From assembly GCF_001648155.1 (NCBI RefSeq), contig NZ_CP015199.1, positions 62,001 through 126,000 of the forward strand: 64,000 nt of DNA, read 5' to 3'. A program made the position numbers and the translations under genes. Origin of the DNA: Chryseobacterium glaciei (GTDB lineage: Bacteria; Bacteroidota; Bacteroidia; Flavobacteriales; Weeksellaceae). The notes below the pieces were generated by a model. That model was given only the letters and a program-made list of their open reading frames with translations. It was not told the origin of the DNA and made no database searches. Positions 1 to 9,225 of the stretch are shown piece after piece (positions within the stretch are counted from its first letter, which is position 1; every line of letters starts with the position of its first letter).

Positions 1-1370
1 TTAGAATCAACATAAAAACCTATTCCCATTCCGGCAGCTCTTGCGGCTCCTACAGCTCCGTCTGTATCGTAAAGCTCAATCACCGCATTACTCACACTGG
101 AAAGCGTTTGACGGAAAATCGAACTTAAAAACATATTGGCATTTCCTGCGCGAATCACCTGAATATCCATGCCGATATTTCTCATGATATCCATTCCATA
201 TTCGTAGGAAAATACGATTCCCTCCTGCGCTGCGCGAAGAATATCTCCTTTTGAGTGGATATTAAAATTAATTCCGTGCATCGAACAGCTTGTATCTTTA
301 TTTTCTAATACTCTTTCTGCTCCGTTTCCGAAAGGAATGATGCTTAAGCCTTTAGAACCGATGGGTGAAAGTGAAGCCAAATCGTTCATATCTCCGTAAG
401 AAGACAATGAGGTCGCAAAATTGTGTTTTAACCAAGAATTTAGAATTCCTGTTCCGTTGATGCATAATAAAACGCCTAATCTTGTCTGTTCCGGAGTGTA
501 ATTAACGTGTGCAAACGTATTTACTCTTGATAATTTATCATATTCAAGCTGATCTAAAACCCCATAAACAACACCTGAAGTTCCTGCTGTAGAAGCAATT
601 TCCCCCGGATTGAAGACATTTAATGACAATGCATTATTCGGTTGATCTCCCGCTCTGTAAGAAATCGGCGTTCCTTCTTTTAAGCCTAATTCCTGAGCAG
701 CTGTAGCTGAAACAGTCGCCTGAATCCCAAAAGTCGGGATAATTTCAGGGAAAAAGCTTTTCGGAATCCCATAATAATTGATGACATCTTCTGAGATACA
801 ATTGTTTTTAAAATCCCAGAAAATTCCTTCTGATAAACCTTCAATCGTCATTCCAATTTCACCTGAAAGTCTCATGGCGATGTAATCTCCCGGAAGCATT
901 ATTTTATCAATTTTTTCGAAAATTTCGGGTTCATTTTCTTTAACCCAAGCTAATTTTGACGCGGTAAAATTTCCAGGAGAATTCAATAAATGCGATAAAC
1001 ATTTCTCTTCTCCAATTTCCTTGAAAGCCTTTTCACCATACGGAACAGCACGGCTGTCGCACCAGATAATCGAAGGTCTTAAAAGGTTTTGATCTTTATC
1101 TACCAAAATCAAACCATGCATCTGCCACGTAATACCAATTCCTTTGATATCCTCTGCATTGATACCGGATTCATGCATGACAGCTTCGTGAGCCAGCTTT
1201 AAATTCAACCACCAATCAGTAGGGTTTTGTTCTGCCCAACCGGGATTTACAGCAGTGATTTTCATCTCTTTTTTAGGAGAAAAATCTGATGCAATAATTT
1301 TTCCGCTGGATGCCTCAATGAGACAAACTTTTACAGATGAACTGCCAATGTCATATCCTAGTAAATACAT
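1..1370 (-). CDS. xylB: Xylulokinase (FGGY carbohydrate kinase), 3' end outside window
   Basis: Reading the minus strand from ATG at 1370 gives about 456 residues with no stop before base 1, so the C-terminus (roughly 40 residues of a usual 490-500) lies outside. The start MYLLGYDIGSSSVKVCLIE carries the FGGY phosphate-1 loop. Further on are GITWQMHG, WCDSRAVPYG, LPGDYIAMRLSG, and YRAGDQPNNAL followed by STAGTSGVV, which matches the substrate and catalytic-Asp region of xylulokinases. The enzyme phosphorylates D-xylulose to xylulose 5-phosphate in the cytoplasm. It lies 16 bases behind a Nudix-type regulator on the same strand, consistent with a pentose operon. Another FGGY sugar specificity cannot be excluded. 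Confidence 0.88.
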   Translation of the reverse strand, partial: MYLLGYDIGSSSVKVCLIEASSGKIIASDFSPKKEMKITAVNPGWAEQNPTDWWLNLKLAHEAVMHESGINAEDIKGIGITWQMHGLILVDKDQNLLRPSIIWCDSRAVPYGEKAFKEIGEEKCLSHLLNSPGNFTASKLAWVKENEPEIFEKIDKIMLPGDYIAMRLSGEIGMTIEGLSEGIFWDFKNNCISEDVINYYGIPKSFFPEIIPTFGIQATVSATAAQELGLKEGTPISYRAGDQPNNALSLNVFNPGEIASTAGTSGVVYGVLDQLEYDKLSRVNTFAHVNYTPEQTRLGVLLCINGTGILNSWLKHNFATSLSSYGDMNDLASLSPIGSKGLSIIPFGNGAERVLENKDTSCSMHGINFNIHSKGDILRAAQEGIVFSYEYGMDIMRNIGMDIQVIRAGNANMFLSSIFRQTLSSVSNAVIELYDTDGAVGAARAAGMGIGFYVDS

Positions 1371-1386
1371 AATTTCAAAAAAGGTA

Positions 1387-2112
1387 TTATTTTATTAGTC
1401 TGGTATTATTTTTCTTATAAATTTTAGCATCAAATCTGTAATATCTTGCAGCGCGATGCGAAACGTTGGTTTCTATCTCCTCCAACGGGATAATGTAACT
1501 GAACGATGAAATCTTCTTGTGAAAATTTTTAATATCAATTCGTTTTTCACTTAAAGCGCTATACAATTGATACAGCTGTCTTATCGTAAATCTTTTCGGT
1601 AATAATTCGAAAATAATTGAGAAGTCGGATTCTATCCATTTTCTGATCTCAATTAAAGATTCACTGATGATTTTATTATGATCAAATGGCAATGACGGAA
1701 CTTCATCAATCGGATGCCAGTCTACCGTATCGTATTTCGTACTGTTAATCTTGTGGTCGATCTTGCAAAGAGAAAGATAAGCCACGGTAATGATCCTGTC
1801 TATGTGATGTTTATACTCTGTATCCATCCACTTTATATCATCCTGATTACTGGCCCGTAACGGATCTGCAAAACATTTGAACTGTTTAAGAACCATTTTC
1901 TTAATACCAGTTAATTCATGAAGCACGCGTTGAGCTGCATCGTCTACATCTTCATCGCTAAGTATTAAACTACCCGGCAACTTTCTTTGTCTTTCGGCAG
2001 GCACATCGTCCATGCGACGCTGTACCAATAAAATGTTCAGTCGATTTTCAAGGTCGAAACCAAAAACAACACAGTCGACAGAAACATACGTATGAATAAA
2101 ATTCGGACTCAT
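1387..2112 (-). CDS. Nudix-domain transcriptional regulator (NrtR/AraR-like), pentose locus
   Basis: The protein has an N-terminal Nudix-fold region (about residues 10-140: VVFGFDLENRLNILLVQRR, then LPGSLILSDEDVDDAAQRVLHELTG) and a C-terminal winged-helix region (FTIRQLYQLYSALSEKRIDIKNFHKKI ... ETNVSHRAARYYRFD). The Nudix box lacks the usual REXXEE catalytic spacing (DAAQRVLHELTG), as in regulators that use the fold to bind sugars or nucleotides. Bacteroidota AraR proteins of the NrtR family have this layout and control arabinose/xylose genes. It is followed by xylB, so a pentose sensor is the best guess. An ATG ten codons upstream (2142) is an alternative start; I prefer MSPNFIHTYVSVD. Candidate operators lie upstream at 2230-2361. 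Confidence 0.8.
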   Translation of the reverse strand: MSPNFIHTYVSVDCVVFGFDLENRLNILLVQRRMDDVPAERQRKLPGSLILSDEDVDDAAQRVLHELTGIKKMVLKQFKCFADPLRASNQDDIKWMDTEYKHHIDRIITVAYLSLCKIDHKINSTKYDTVDWHPIDEVPSLPFDHNKIISESLIEIRKWIESDFSIIFELLPKRFTIRQLYQLYSALSEKRIDIKNFHKKISSFSYIIPLEEIETNVSHRAARYYRFDAKIYKKNNTRLIK

Positions 2113-2229
2113 TTCTATGTTAACATTTACGTAACATGACAAATATAAAAATTCAATCGAGATAAAAAAATAAAATTATCACTACCTACTGCTTATCAAC
2201 ATATTACATATCTATTTTCTATGATAACA

Positions 2230-2361
2230 ATACCATAAAAAATATGATAAGGTTATCGTAAATATGATGATATATTTTTACAAAGAGATTCAGAAATAGA
2301 CATTTAGATTAAAATAAATTAAGCCTAAAATAAATTTATATTATCATTAAAAATATGATAA
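2230..2361. promoter_or_regulatory. Candidate operator dyads for the Nudix regulator
   Basis: A perfect dyad TTATCAT-N7-ATGATAA lies at 2341-2361. A second copy with one mismatching position (ATACCAT-N7-ATGATAA) lies at 2230-2250, with the same arm length and spacer. Both are upstream of the Nudix regulator gene. NrtR-family regulators bind long AT-rich palindromes, so these are plausible autoregulatory sites. The region is very AT-rich, which raises the chance of accidental dyads. Confidence 0.45.
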
Positions 2362-2580
2362 GAAAATCAAGAAAATATTTTATTTTTTTGAAAATATTTT
2401 CATAATATTCCTCTTTTTGCTATAAAAATGACAGTAAATGATTGAAAAATTTCACCATTTTCATTATCAAAGCTTAGAATTTTATCAAAACGAGAAAATA
2501 ATAGAATGAAGAATAGGATAAAACAACTTATTTAAGAATATAAGTTTAACTATGAATAGATACTTTTAATAATAGATGAT

Positions 2581-2680
2581 TTTTTTAACGTTAAGACGCA
2601 AAGATTTTCTTTAATAATTGAGAATATTTTTCGTTCGCAGAGTCGTTTGACTACGTCGAATCTTCGATTTCACTCAGCAA
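2581..2680 (+). repeat. Dispersed intergenic repeat, copy A
   Basis: Begins ttttttaacgttaagacgca and ends with a block reading tcgtttgactacgtcgaatc followed by ttcgatttcact. Related copies are at 11728-11815, 13778-13875 and (partial) 36359-36398, always between genes. Copies A and C share the second block almost exactly, which argues for a mobile or recombining repeat family rather than chance. Confidence 0.6.
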
Positions 2681-3040
2681 AGTTGAACTTTGTATGGGGT
2701 GAGCAATTACGGACAATTTAATTAATTTTTATAAAATCTTAATTGAAAATAAATCTTATTTAGTCTAAAAATAAAATTTATTATGTTAACAAATTTAATC
2801 TCTACTAAGTGATAAATTATGTAATTTTAATACAGAAAAAATTCAATTTAAGCCTTATCTAGACTGATTTTAAATAACATTAAGGAGATATAAATTAAGT
2901 AGAAATACTGAAATTAAAACAATTTCAACTCTTTACATTTGAATAAACAAAAACTGATAATTATGGCAAATGAGCAATGCTTCAAAAAATAAAATGATAA
3001 TTGTCATTTAAAAAACTTTAACCATCAAAATTTAAACGAA

Positions 3041-3484
3041 ATGATTATTAACAAAATCCTCAACGTCGATGATTACTACTACGACGTGTTTATGGCGATT
3101 TCAGGAACTCTTACCGGATTTTCTGCGAACGAACTGCAATCCACCGGTTTGGCGGAAACCTATTACAAACATATTTTAGGTCAAATCGAAACCGCAACAT
3201 TCTTAGAATTTTTGAACGTTTCAAAATCTATCCTTGAAAATTCTTTCAGTCAGGATCAATTAAGAAATGCCATTCAATCCGAAATTATGGCAGATCCGGG
3301 AATGCAGGATATGTCAAACAATATCATCACAATGTGGTATTTGGGAACCTGGGAAGGCACTTACGTGAATGAATTATCATACAAAGAAAGTTTGGTTTGG
3401 AACGTTATGCACGCACATCCACCGGGAGCAAAACAACCTGGTTTCAAATCTTGGGCGGTTCAACCTGTAAACAGCAACTCATGA
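3041..3484 (+). CDS. Small subunit of an FAD-dependent sugar/polyol dehydrogenase (FAD-SLDH-like)
   Basis: This 147-residue protein resembles the small (gamma) subunits of membrane-bound sorbitol, fructose and glucose dehydrogenases. The clearest match is the C-terminal half, ITMWYLGTWEG followed by LSYKESLVWNVMHAHPPGA and GFKSWAVQP, which matches the family's WYxG ... Y..AL/LVW ... P pattern. It overlaps the GMC flavoprotein gene by four bases (ATGA at 3481-3484), so translational coupling and a complex are likely. Unlike many relatives it has no visible Tat or Sec signal peptide, suggesting a cytoplasmic enzyme. First gene of the redox cluster. Confidence 0.7.
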   Translation: MIINKILNVDDYYYDVFMAISGTLTGFSANELQSTGLAETYYKHILGQIETATFLEFLNVSKSILENSFSQDQLRNAIQSEIMADPGMQDMSNNIITMWYLGTWEGTYVNELSYKESLVWNVMHAHPPGAKQPGFKSWAVQPVNSNS

Positions 3485-5571
3485 GCAATATAGAATTCAA
3501 AAAAGACGTGATCATCGTAGGAACGGGGATCGCAGGATCATTGATCGCCAAACTTTTGACCGATCATGTTTTTGACACAGAAAAAGGCAAAATGGTTTAC
3601 CGTGCAGAAGTTGATCATCCTGAAAACGTAAGAGAATTATCAATTTTAATGTATGAAGCTGGACTGGAAGCCGGATTAGAGCTGGACTCATCGTCATCAT
3701 TGACAACCTACAACGAGTACATCCGTAAATTTTACATGGAGGAAGCCAAAGTTCCGAATTCTCCTTACCCGAATTTAAAACAGGCTCCATCACCGGACGT
3801 TTTGGATATGGAAAAAATCATTCCTCCGTTTCCGGATAAAAAAGGATATTTGGTTCAGTTTGGCCCGATGCCGTTTGCAAGTGATGCCATCAGAATCGGT
3901 GGCGGAACAACGCTTCACTGGCTGGGAACAACTCCAAGAATGCTCCCGAATGATTTTAGACTGACTGAAAAATATGGTATTGAAATCAATAAACCTGATT
4001 CTAAGGTTAAAACACCGATCAACTGGCCAATTGATTATGATGCTTTAAAACCATATTATGAAATGGCCGAATTTGAGATCGGTGTTTCAGGAAATGTTGC
4101 AGCACAGGAATATCCGATTTCGGAAAGTATGGAAGAGTATTACGGTAAAGACTATGTTTTTCCGATGGATGAAATTCCTCAAAGTTATATGGATCAAAAG
4201 ATCATCAATGGTCTTGTAGGAACGAGTGTTCAATTAAATTTTGAAGAGTTTCCGTTGACGATGGTTCCATCTCCTCAGGGAAGAAATTCTACTCCAAATC
4301 CTGCATATGGAAAAGCAAAAATCATTAAAGCCAATTCTACAGATTCGGGATATAAATTATCATTAAATAATATTGAAAACGAAGAATACAAAGCGCTAGG
4401 CTCTGTCTGGAATCCCTACATGGGAGAACGTTGCGAAGGAAATGCTTCGTGTGTTCCGATCTGCCCCGTTCAGGCAAAATATAATGCGCTGAAAACGTTG
4501 AAAAAAGCGTTGTATAAATTCAATAAAAATGAAAATCTTCAAAAACATAAATTTATCAGCGTTCAGGCGCAGAGTGTTGTGTACAAATTGAGTGTTGACC
4601 AGACAGATCAGGAGAAAATTTCAAAAATTCATTTAAGAAGATATATTTCTAAAGAAAAAACAGATTTTGTGGAAGAAGTTGTTGACACCTCAGATTCAAT
4701 TGTGATTCTTGCAGCCAATGCTTTTGAAAATCCGAAAATTTTACTGAATTCAAAATATACGGTTATCGAAAACGGACAAAAAGTTGAAAAAACCGTTGCC
4801 AACCGAAGCGATCAGGTAGGAAGAAACTTAATGGATCACATGGTAATGCTGACTTGGGGATTGTTCCCGGAACCGATTTATTCATACAGAGGTCCCGGTT
4901 CTACTACCAATATTTCGTCTTTCCGTGATGGTAATTTCAGAAGTGAATTTTCTGCGTGGATTTCTCCACTAGATAATTGGGGATGGAGCTGGCCAGCATT
5001 TTCTCCGGGATCGGATATTTCAGAGTTTTTGGGACAAGGTCTTTTTGGAGCTAAATTAAAAGAAGCTTTGGCTTACAGACTTTCAAGACAGGTTTTATTC
5101 CATTTTGAGATCGAACAATTACCGAATCCGAATAACAGAGTGACAATCAACGATCAATATCTGGATGCTTTGGGAATTCCCCGTCCTGTCATTAATTATG
5201 AACTGACGGAATACGAAATGAAAGCTATGGAACAGGCAAAATTAGCTTCGGATCAAATGTTTAAAAGGCTGAATATCGAAGATTTCACCAAATATACCGA
5301 AGCAGACAAAAACACTTTCATCTATAATAACGTAAGATATTCTTATAACGGAGCCGGCCACATTGTAGGAACTCACCGAATGGGCGACAATGCAGATGAT
5401 TCTGTAACCAACAGCTATTGTAAATCTTGGGATCACCCGAATTTATACATCATTGGCGCAGGAAATATGACAACTTTGGGAACTTCGAACCCTACTTTAA
5501 CCTTATCAGCATTCACAATTCGTTCGGTAGAATCTATTTTGAGTGATTTAGAAAACAAATTTAAAAACTGA
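3481..5571 (+). CDS. GMC-family FAD oxidoreductase, large subunit with cysteine cluster
   Basis: The open frame extends upstream to 3397, but MSNIEFKKDVIIVGTGIAG at 3481 puts the Rossmann loop near the N-terminus and overlaps the small-subunit stop, so I chose it (696 residues). C318, C324 and C328 (ERCEGNASCVPICP) sit where FAD-glucose/fructose dehydrogenase large subunits bind a 3Fe-4S cluster. The C-terminal GMC signature has H632 in GTHRMGD and NPTLTLSAFTIRS. It probably oxidises a sugar, polyol or other alcohol and passes electrons through the Fe-S cluster. No cytochrome c subunit gene is adjacent, so the electron acceptor is unknown. The next gene begins four bases after its stop. Confidence 0.82.
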   Translation: MSNIEFKKDVIIVGTGIAGSLIAKLLTDHVFDTEKGKMVYRAEVDHPENVRELSILMYEAGLEAGLELDSSSSLTTYNEYIRKFYMEEAKVPNSPYPNLKQAPSPDVLDMEKIIPPFPDKKGYLVQFGPMPFASDAIRIGGGTTLHWLGTTPRMLPNDFRLTEKYGIEINKPDSKVKTPINWPIDYDALKPYYEMAEFEIGVSGNVAAQEYPISESMEEYYGKDYVFPMDEIPQSYMDQKIINGLVGTSVQLNFEEFPLTMVPSPQGRNSTPNPAYGKAKIIKANSTDSGYKLSLNNIENEEYKALGSVWNPYMGERCEGNASCVPICPVQAKYNALKTLKKALYKFNKNENLQKHKFISVQAQSVVYKLSVDQTDQEKISKIHLRRYISKEKTDFVEEVVDTSDSIVILAANAFENPKILLNSKYTVIENGQKVEKTVANRSDQVGRNLMDHMVMLTWGLFPEPIYSYRGPGSTTNISSFRDGNFRSEFSAWISPLDNWGWSWPAFSPGSDISEFLGQGLFGAKLKEALAYRLSRQVLFHFEIEQLPNPNNRVTINDQYLDALGIPRPVINYELTEYEMKAMEQAKLASDQMFKRLNIEDFTKYTEADKNTFIYNNVRYSYNGAGHIVGTHRMGDNADDSVTNSYCKSWDHPNLYIIGAGNMTTLGTSNPTLTLSAFTIRSVESILSDLENKFKN

Positions 5572-5575
5572 AACC

Positions 5576-7060
5576 ATGAGACAAAGATTAATCAATAAAT
5601 CAGAACCAGAACAGATTTTATTAAAAGGTTCTTTCGACAAAAACACCCTTGTTGAAGAAGCAATTTCTTTACATTCTTTATTATTCGATACAAAAATTAG
5701 CAAAGAAGATTGGCTAGAAGGATTGAAATTTCATAGTAAAACTTTAACCAACTTATTATTGAATAATCAGATCAAAGAATTTAATGATTATTTAAGTTCA
5801 CAGTTCGGATCAGTTTTACAGGAAATAAGTGTTGATAAATTAGAAGTAAAAACAGTTACTCCAACAAAGAAAAGTGGATTGCTAAACATGAATTACCGTT
5901 CTGCTTTACAAGACCTTTTGCAGACGGCGATTCTTATTGAGCATTCAACAATTCCACCTTATCTTACGGCTCTGTATTCCATTAAAGATGGGACAAATTT
6001 ATTGGCTTCACAAATCATCAGAAGCGTTGCCGTGGAAGAAATGCTTCACATGATCATGGTTTGTAACGTGATGAATGCTGTAAATATTCAACCTTCCGTA
6101 AACAGACCTCAAAACTACCCTACTTATCCGATGAAATTGCCTATGAATGTTGATTTCTTTGTAGGATTGGAAACATTTTCTACGAACAGTATCGCCACAT
6201 TTATCGCGATTGAAAGCCCGAGCAGTCCTTTGGTAAAAGCTCCGATATATGATCATATTGAAGAAAATCAGTCATTGCTTAAAAGTGCATCAGTAGAAGA
6301 AAATAACTTCTGGACTTTAGAAAATATGAAAGGTTTCATCATGGAAAATGTTCACACGATTGGTGAATATTATGATGTTTTATTCTTTTATATTGTTGTT
6401 TTCCAAATCATTGCTTATTACAAAGCCAACGGAAAATTACCTCAAACATTTGAAGAATTAAATACAGGAGGAATTTTCACTGGAAATCCGGCAAAACAAA
6501 TTCGTCCGGAGCAATATTACGGAAGCGGCGGAAAATTACACGCGGTGGAAGCTTTATCAGGCGTAATTGCTGTTTTTCAAGAAATTAAAGGTCAGGGCGA
6601 AGGTGCGGATGATACTATTTTTGATGTTGATCCTTCTCAGTTTGAAGAAGGAATGGAATTAGCGCATTATTTCAGATTTAAAGAAATTTTCCATGAACAT
6701 TATTATTTGGATGGAAACTATAAACCTTTTATGGATGAAAACGGAATGATGCCTGTCACCACTCCACCTGTCGGAAAAGCACTGCCTGTAGATTGGAACG
6801 CTGCTTATCCGATGAAACCAAACCCGAAAATGGCAGATTATCAGTCGAATCCGCAATTGTATGCGCAAGGAAAAGCATTTAATCAAACCTATAAAAATTT
6901 ATTGGATGCGATTCAGGCTGCTGTAGAAGGTGATGCAAAAGAATTAGAAAAATCAATCATGTATATGTATGCTTTGAAAGAACAGGCGTTCGGATTGATG
7001 AGCCAACCGTTGGATTCTCAATACAATGCAGGGCCAACTTTTGAATATCCAACAACTTAA
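5576..7060 (+). CDS. Ferritin-like protein related to VioB/RebD (iminophenyl-pyruvate dimer synthase domain)
   Basis: About residues 105-330 form a ferritin-like domain: LLQTAILIEHSTIPPYLTAL (E122, H123) and RSVAVEEMLHMIMVCNVMNA (E154, E155, H158) give carboxylate/histidine ligands for a metal centre. This is the domain found in VioB, RebD and StaD, where it acts in coupling of amino-acid-derived imines, and in many uncharacterised proteins. At 494 residues it is half the size of VioB. The N-terminal 100 residues are unrecognised. It is transcribed with the dehydrogenase pair (four-base gap). A pathway-specific oxidase or dimerising enzyme is an inference; iron storage is unlikely given the domain type. 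Confidence 0.72.
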   Translation: MRQRLINKSEPEQILLKGSFDKNTLVEEAISLHSLLFDTKISKEDWLEGLKFHSKTLTNLLLNNQIKEFNDYLSSQFGSVLQEISVDKLEVKTVTPTKKSGLLNMNYRSALQDLLQTAILIEHSTIPPYLTALYSIKDGTNLLASQIIRSVAVEEMLHMIMVCNVMNAVNIQPSVNRPQNYPTYPMKLPMNVDFFVGLETFSTNSIATFIAIESPSSPLVKAPIYDHIEENQSLLKSASVEENNFWTLENMKGFIMENVHTIGEYYDVLFFYIVVFQIIAYYKANGKLPQTFEELNTGGIFTGNPAKQIRPEQYYGSGGKLHAVEALSGVIAVFQEIKGQGEGADDTIFDVDPSQFEEGMELAHYFRFKEIFHEHYYLDGNYKPFMDENGMMPVTTPPVGKALPVDWNAAYPMKPNPKMADYQSNPQLYAQGKAFNQTYKNLLDAIQAAVEGDAKELEKSIMYMYALKEQAFGLMSQPLDSQYNAGPTFEYPTT

Positions 7061-7074
7061 ATTTATTTAAAATT

Positions 7075-7249
7075 TTAACCACAAAAGAGACAGAAGATTA
7101 ACACTTAAGTTATTTAAGTTCATTTATTTATCTGCAAATAAGAACACATAAGTTTTTAAAAATCATTGATTTTATGCTTTGATGAACTTTTGATTTCTAA
7201 ATAACAGTTTTAATAAATCAATAAGAGCTTTTGCTTCTTTTGCGGTTAA
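7075..7249 (+). mobile_element. MITE-like element, copy 1
   Basis: An element of about 175 bases bounded by terminal inverted repeats: ttaaccacaaaagagacaga at the left and, reverse-complemented, ttaaccgcaaaagaagcaaa at the right. Its interior (ttatttaagttcat ... gaacacataagtttttaaaa) matches the reverse complement of the element at 17278-17458. No coding capacity. It lies between co-directional genes of the redox cluster. Confidence 0.65.
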
Positions 7250-7295
7250 ATTTTAAAACAACTTCATTAATTAATAACCATAAAAACAATATACC

Positions 7296-8846
7296 ATGCT
7301 TAAAAGAAAAAAGGACAGTCTTGAAGGGAGTCAATTACTCCGTAAGAGTTCAGATGAAAGTCAAAAAAGCTATCTCGCCAATCTGATGAAAGATTACTCG
7401 AAACTTTTGATTGATGATCCCGTGAGACCTTTTAGAGAAGAAAATTTACAGGAAATTGCAAACAATGTAGATTATGGTGTTTTAGAAGCACTTAACGGAA
7501 CATGGGTAAGTTATAATGCTAATTACAATAAAAATATCGGCCGTCCATCATTAGGAAGTGGAATTCACACGACGATTATGCCTTCTCCAGGAACCAATCA
7601 AAATACAATTCCAGGAAAATTTAGTTTTGATACTGAAGAATATATCGAAAAATTAACATTCGAAATCGTTCCCGGTGGTGTTCGTAACCGTGGTGGTGCA
7701 ACGGAATTATTTTGTGGTGCCGTAAAATACGATCAAACCATTAAAAGTGTAAATAAAGTAGAAGGAAATCCAAATTTACAATACGCCGGAATTCACGAAG
7801 AAAACGGAATGTATCTTTGGCTAAGTGACGTTTACAATTACGCTGCAACTGAAGAAACCATCAAAAGAGACCGTGGAATTCATGCCTTTTCTAATGAAGA
7901 TTTTGAAAAATACGGATATAAAGGAGAATACAGAAACGAACCTTTGGTTGAGGTAAAAGATGAACAGGGTAATTCTTCTTACATTCTTTTAAGTGAATTA
8001 AAAGAAGGACAGCAATATTATCAAATCATTCCGGCGCAAGAAATAAAGCCAATGGATGGAATTAAAGGACCTTATTTTATTCCTGATTATTCGATCTCAA
8101 GAAGTGGAGTTATCCCTCACGGAAGTACGATTACGGTATTGGGAGATATTACCCCTGAGAGTAAAGATAATAAAGTATATTACCTTAGAGACGGCGCTCC
8201 GCAATTCCCTACTGGTCTTGCAACTTGGGATCCTCCTCATCTTGCTATCTCACCAACAATGGGAGGTGCGGGAGGTGCTATTAACCTTGACGAACCGGCT
8301 CCGGCATGGGTTCACCAGACTTTAACTGATGAAACCGACCCTGGTTCAAACAAAATTTATACGCAGAGAATATTGGCAAATGAGTTATATCCTTATTGTG
8401 TAAGACCGGATATGAGATTAAGAGACACATTGAGCGGACAAAATGTTGCCAATTATGTACTTGTTCAATTATCATCAAAAATGCAAACTGGAGCGCAAGG
8501 CGGAATTCTAAATGTTCCTTTTGTTAATCGTTTTGTACCCACCGTTGAAATAGATTTTAATCTTTGGATCGAAACTGTAATTGAAGATGGAAAAGAAATT
8601 CTTCAGTTACAATACGAGCAAATTATATTTTTCGAATTTGATTTTGGAAACGATGGTGGTACAACAAGCTGGCCACACATTCAGGTAAATACGCTTCGTA
8701 AAATCGAAGATATTCCTGCAGACCAGAGAAAAATAATCGAACAGGAATTTTTCAATGCACCTCCTGCAATGAACATGACAACAACTGCTGCAGTTTCTGA
8801 GCGCATTGCCAATCCACCTTCAGGATGTCCTTATCATAAAGAATAA
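7296..8846 (+). CDS. Nitrobindin/lipocalin-like beta-barrel protein, long paralogue (possible heme protein)
   Basis: 516 residues, no signal peptide. The core resembles heme-binding beta-barrel proteins: YGVLEALNGTWVSYN near residue 60, VIPHGSTITVLG, then GGILNVPFVNRF and TTSWPHIQVNTLRKI near the end. The same blocks occur in the protein at 10071 (VGTWKN, TIPHGNSLLALG, GGILNIPF, NWPHVTVNSMVKV), so the two are paralogues in one cluster. The long middle insertion (about residues 180-330) is absent from the shorter paralogue. The C-terminus has SGCPYHKE. A role as heme-dependent peroxidase or electron acceptor for the dehydrogenase is a hypothesis; heme ligands cannot be assigned by eye. Confidence 0.5.
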   Translation: MLKRKKDSLEGSQLLRKSSDESQKSYLANLMKDYSKLLIDDPVRPFREENLQEIANNVDYGVLEALNGTWVSYNANYNKNIGRPSLGSGIHTTIMPSPGTNQNTIPGKFSFDTEEYIEKLTFEIVPGGVRNRGGATELFCGAVKYDQTIKSVNKVEGNPNLQYAGIHEENGMYLWLSDVYNYAATEETIKRDRGIHAFSNEDFEKYGYKGEYRNEPLVEVKDEQGNSSYILLSELKEGQQYYQIIPAQEIKPMDGIKGPYFIPDYSISRSGVIPHGSTITVLGDITPESKDNKVYYLRDGAPQFPTGLATWDPPHLAISPTMGGAGGAINLDEPAPAWVHQTLTDETDPGSNKIYTQRILANELYPYCVRPDMRLRDTLSGQNVANYVLVQLSSKMQTGAQGGILNVPFVNRFVPTVEIDFNLWIETVIEDGKEILQLQYEQIIFFEFDFGNDGGTTSWPHIQVNTLRKIEDIPADQRKIIEQEFFNAPPAMNMTTTAAVSERIANPPSGCPYHKE

Positions 8847-8886
8847 AATTTTGATTTAATCTTATTAATTCAAATAAACACTACTC

Positions 8887-8917
8887 AACCTTATAGGTTT
8901 CAGAAACCTATAAGGTT
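8887..8917 (+). terminator. Hairpin terminator after the long beta-barrel gene
   Basis: A perfect 14-bp stem (aaccttataggttt / aaacctataaggtt) with a 3-base loop lies 41 bases after the stop at 8846 and is followed by tt-rich sequence. It suggests the downstream acetoacetate-decarboxylase-like gene has its own promoter. Confidence 0.65.
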
Positions 8918-8977
8918 TTAAATAAACAAATTAAACTTTATTTTTTATTAGAAGCAATTTCCTGCTTTCCACTATAT

Positions 8978-9022
8978 CTTTTTAGTTACGGCCTCCGCTT
9001 CGCTCCGGCCGCAACCAAAAAG
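8978..9022. repeat. GC-rich imperfect palindrome (REP-like)
   Basis: The stretch ctttttagttacggcctccg ... ccggccgcaaccaaaaag is a long imperfect inverted repeat of about 45 bases, far richer in GC than its surroundings. It is followed at 9079-9156 by a second element bounded by ttgtcatcct and agcatgacaa. Both look like dispersed intergenic repeats of Chryseobacterium-type genomes. Nothing else is visible in the gap 8847-9225 apart from the terminator. Confidence 0.5.
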
Positions 9023-9225
9023 GATGTCGTTACAATCAGGGCTATGGCTGTAGTCTTTTATTTAAATATCCACGAAGCTTGTCATCCTCTAAAGATCTAA
9101 ATATAGTATTAGAAAAGTTTAGAAAGATCGGAGCCTAGATGCTTCCAGCATGACAAACATACTGGAAAACATAGCTGAAAATATAAGTTTAAAACAAATT
9201 TAAAAAACTAAAAAACCAATTTATC

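Larger units (their letters stand above)
2143..3040. other. Long AT-rich intergenic region
   Basis: About 900 bases separate the Nudix regulator from the redox cluster. It holds the operator dyads at 2230-2361 and a dispersed repeat copy at 2581-2680. A possible -7 box TACATTTG lies at 2934-2941, about 100 bases before the first plus-strand gene, but no matching TTTG -33 box is visible. I see no gene in it. Confidence 0.5.

Noticed and set aside
3397..3480. Upstream extension of the GMC oxidoreductase
   Set aside because: The extra 28 residues overlap the small-subunit gene and precede the Rossmann loop without similarity; ATG at 3481 overlaps the previous stop in the usual coupled way.
8056..8325. 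89-codon plus-strand frame inside the long beta-barrel gene
   Set aside because: Overlaps a well-supported gene in another frame; no independent features.
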